A stretch of 64,000 nucleotides of DNA from NCBI GenBank assembly GCA_008360975.2, contig CM039187.1, positions 19,621,495 to 19,685,494 on the forward strand. The letters run 5' to 3'. This document shows positions 60,455-64,000 of this stretch, piece by piece. This stretch comes from Lichenostomus cassidix (lineage: Eukaryota; Chordata; Aves; Passeriformes; Meliphagidae). Made by a program: the position numbers and the translations under genes. The notes beneath the pieces were generated by a model. That model did not search any database and was not told where the DNA came from. It worked only from the letters and a program-made list of their open reading frames with translations. How positions within the stretch are numbered: the first letter of the stretch is position 1; every line of letters starts with the position of its first letter.

Positions 60455-63400
60455 GTAAACTTTCAGAGAACTGCAAGCCACATATATAGTGCCTAACAGT
60501 ACACACAAAAATATGTACTGAAATCCATGAGAAGGGAGCATCATAAAAGGTATCCTAACACCATTTCTCAGAAATCATCTGTTCTATATCTACTGTTATC
60601 TTTGAAAGATTGAATTCCATAGCTGTTACAGCTACCTTATGTGTGACACACTGAACTAAGCAGGCTCAAAATCTAGTGAATCCACTCAGCAGGGGATTTC
60701 TCCTGTGAAAGGGAATCCTTTTGTAGCATAAGATAATTGCAGCTGTTCCTTCCTCAGCTCCTGCTATAGGAAATGCAGCTGGGAAAGCTAGCAAGGCCTG
60801 GACAGCAACAATTCCTCTGTTCCCAGCTTCTGTAATAACAGGTCAGCCACACTTTTACATAACTTTTACAACAAGGTATGAACTGACAAATTTTGCTTGG
60901 ACAAGTTTAGCAGTATGCCACAAAAATCTGAGAAATTAGTGTGTTCTCTGGACCCCTAACCTTGTCTCCAAGTCTATTTCCATCTGCATTCAGCACTTAA
61001 TTACATTTGAGAAAACAAGTCTTGTATGATGCAAGTCTTCCAGGAAGTTGGTGTTTCCAATTAATTCAGAACCTTGCTAATCTGCTCACTATTACAAGGG
61101 CTGGCACACAGCTCTTTTCTCAACTACTATTTGAGATGCATGTGCCGAGATCTTCTACAGAAGGGAAGCAGAACATTATTTAAATTCATGGTTTTCTTCT
61201 AAAATTGGAAAATCCACTTCAAACTTTGTAGATAAGCATTTGTAGCACCCTGTACAAAGAGAAGACGTGTTACCTTAGGCTGGATGACACCCTACACAAA
61301 AAGGCTTGCCCTGTTACTATTAATAAATCAAAGTGATAGGAGATTTTGGCAATGTTTCTCAAGATGCATTTAAGCTATAGGGAACACACTACAGTCTTCT
61401 GTATTCCTTGTCTCATGCCCATCACTTAAATATGAACATTCAACACCTCCCCTTAACCGAGTCTGGTTGTGAGGCTTTGCTCAGTTTGAGTTTTCTTAGT
61501 AGTCTTGACTTGGATACAACTGCCTTGGAAGTACTGGAGTAGTCAGACACCAATCCAAGAAGGAGACTTGAGAAGAAGGGCCTCATGTCTCAATAAAGTC
61601 AACACCTCTAAGCACATGGGCTGCTGTGGCTTTGCTTATCAGCATTCAGTCAAGCAACTATATAAGTAATGCATTTAGGCACATTAGAGTTCCTTCTGCA
61701 GCAGTCCAGTCATGCTTCTGGAGCACTCAACTGGAAGTCTAGCAAAATTATCCTTCTCAGACAGCTCAATTAGATTATTTAGAACTCCAAGACTCTGCAA
61801 ATTAGGATTTTGGTTTCCACCCATCTATCTGAGACAAGCCTCTTAAGTAATAATTTTCCCTCTACTTTCTTGTCTTACATTGCCTGCAATGCAGAAAAGG
61901 CCCTGTGCAGGACTCTTTCAAGAGCACAAGCAAAACAGGACAAGGTACATAAGACAAGAATATTCAGGAATTTTGCTTTTTTAACAGTGTTTACAGCCAA
62001 GGCTTGTATTAGCCATTCTTGACTTAAGCAGCCTTTCCATGGTGGCTACTGGCAGTTGTGTTCCAGCAGATTTAAGATAACACATGGGGGAAAGAGAACA
62101 AATTCACTTGTAAAGGAACTCCACTAGTGTGTGAGATTATTCTAGGTGTGAATTAGCCTAAGTAGTTTATCCCCAAGCAACTTTCAAACTCCTGTGCCAA
62201 CTACTACTTTCCCCAAAGCACAAAACTCACTGCCAAATCCTACCTTGTAGTTCAGCACAGTGCTGCATCTTGAAAACCCATTTTGGGAGAAGGGCTGAAC
62301 TTGGAGGTGATAAACAGGATAGGAGAGTTCATGCTATGTGGCCACTCCTCAGAATTCCTTCCAAAAATAAACCACTCTACACCCTTTAAAACAAAACCTT
62401 GACCATGCAAGACATTAAAGCCCTCAGCTCAAGCACTCTTTGTACACAGCAGGAGGAGATGTTATCGGGAGCAGCCCAGCCAACAGAAACAACTGCTAAA
62501 GCAAAATCCTTTTGTGACTGGTCCATTGTTCTGAACACCCAGCAAGAAGCAAAGGGTGTCCCTCACTAGAATGGAACAAACGTGTGTAACAGCAAGAAGC
62601 TTTGCAAATATCATTAGCTACTATTGAAAACAGCAAGACAGTGGAAAAACAATGAGAGGGCTTACATATGTTTTATCACTTTGTTTCCTCTCCCCACGCA
62701 CAACTGTCCCAAACAATAAAAGGGCGGGAGGTTGCTGTCTAGTGAATGGAAAGGATATTGTAAGGCAGGATCTCCTGAAGCCAGGCTGAGACTTAAGTGC
62801 AAGCTGCTGTAAAATGCACAGCAGGAACTTGCGGTCAGACTGAAATTCAGGCTACACTACTGCACCAGGGAGCAAGGACACGCAGGGACGTTTATCACAC
62901 CTTGCACAGATAATCTGAGTTTGGTGTAGCACTGCCTCTCTATGCATCTGAGCACAAACAGACTTTGGCCTTTGCAGATGCATTAATATAGTGTCAAAAG
63001 CCATACATGCCATTTGGAGATTACTGTTTCCTCACTGGGGTTCCAGAGACACGCAAGTGTCAGATTTGGTGACTGGTCTTTGGCACATCAGCCACAGAAC
63101 AACATTCATTCAAAGTACATGAAAAAGTCACACAGAGGACAAACAAGAATTATGTTGTTATAGCTGATACAGCCAGAGCCACATATAAAACAGGAGAAGT
63201 AGCTGGTAGGAAAATGTAAGAAGATACGAGATAGAGCAGTCCCACCCGAAGATGTGCTGCCAATATTTTAAAATAACAGCTCCCAGAAGCATTTCCCTGT
63301 CATGTGACGGATCCCACACAGGAGGAGTGGCTGTGCTGCAGAGAGAACTGCTGGGTGGGTCGAGGAATCTGTTTGCTCTTCTCTTGTTTTCCCCATTTAA

Positions 63401-64000
63401 ACAATGTTTTTATAAACACAACCAAGGAGGGAGGTGGCTCCACTTGGCAGACAGGCTCCTCCTGGGTAAATTTGCTGAAAGTGATTATTCTCTGTTCCTG
63501 AAAGCTGTAGTGAGCATACTCAATAGCTGTGCACAGCGCTCAGCAGGTACAACCCAAAGCAGTGCTGAAGGCTTTGTGCAGGGAGCTAGATTGATCCTTC
63601 CCCCAGTATTCTTCTTTCAGCCTTCCAAAAGTAACTGTTCTTCCAGTATAAGAAGATAGATTTTAAAAGTAACTTAGTTCTACTCCCAAGCTTGCTTGCA
63701 TGAAACTCAAACAGGGTTGAATGAGTAATAACCAGAAAATGTAATCTGGCATAAAACATCACTTTCCTCTTCAACAAGGGCTAGTTCCTGAAATTCCAGT
63801 GACTATCCTCCCAACACACAGTTGTCCCAAACCTTACAGACTGACACAGATCTACTGAGCAAGATAAATTTTTTCTAGATTCTTTCCCTATAAACCCCTT
63901 CTTTTAGGCATTCATTTGTTTCCTGACCACTTTTTGGGTTTTCAGAAACAGAGATGTAAAAAGCACTGCAGTGCAGCAAGGCTCACTCCTGTTCTCACCA
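60455..64000. other. Non-coding, nothing firm
   Basis: No supported gene. A KLF/Sp-type AAAGGGCGGGAGG lies at about 62720-62732. The longest frame (135 aa, 63252-63659 plus) shows no motif or convincing paired splice sites. Confidence 0.4.

Noticed and set aside
63252..63659. 135-aa plus-strand frame near the right edge
   Set aside because: No recognisable motif, no paired splice sites and unremarkable composition. A frame of this length can occur by chance in 64 kb on six frames.
1..64000. Search for tRNA, rRNA, CRISPR, operons or a novel prokaryote-type system
   Set aside because: None of these signals is present. The window is vertebrate nuclear DNA dominated by non-coding sequence and old repeats.

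Overview
This window looks like ordinary nuclear DNA from a bird. The strongest evidence is a 5'-truncated, reverse-oriented CR1 LINE at about 7277-8391. It has the reverse-transcriptase blocks and the 3' tail typical of avian CR1. Also consistent are a candidate LTR of avian-retroelement type, eroded MIR/CORE-SINE-like and sauropsid-type repeats, AT-rich intergenic or intronic sequence, and a single CpG island. No rRNA, tRNA, CRISPR, operon or other prokaryotic feature was seen. Most open frames are short chance frames or lie inside repeats.

Layout. From 1 to about 9.4 kb there are plus-strand pieces that may be exons of one unidentified lysine/serine-rich protein. The best is 3805-4011, a 207-bp phase 1-1 exon with a good acceptor and a good donor. 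A possible upstream piece ends at 100 and a speculative stop-containing piece is at 9259-9353; both fit its reading phase. CR1 lies between them. A solo-LTR-like block (two CCAAT boxes, TATA box, AATAAA) is at about 12.8-13.05 kb. From 13 to 36 kb the sequence is non-coding apart from old repeat relics, a perfect 76-bp tandem duplication (19388-19539), a perfect 10-bp hairpin (25261-25290) and simple repeats.

At 37.4-37.9 kb is the only CpG island, almost certainly a gene promoter. A strong splice donor on the minus strand (exon ending at 37419) together with a minus-strand CCAAT box suggests a leftward transcript with a non-coding first exon. A plus-strand ATG in good context leaves a rightward or bidirectional promoter possible. 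Downstream on the plus strand, three splice-bounded open segments (44083-44311, 46490-46703, 60305-60454) could be exons but match nothing I recognise. The remainder of 38-64 kb is non-coding with a few ancient repeat relics.

I found no convincing undescribed biological system. The items most worth checking are the 3805-4011 exon, the direction and identity of the CpG-island gene, the three right-hand exon candidates, and the exact 76-bp duplication. Gene identities were not assigned because no family could be recognised from sequence alone.
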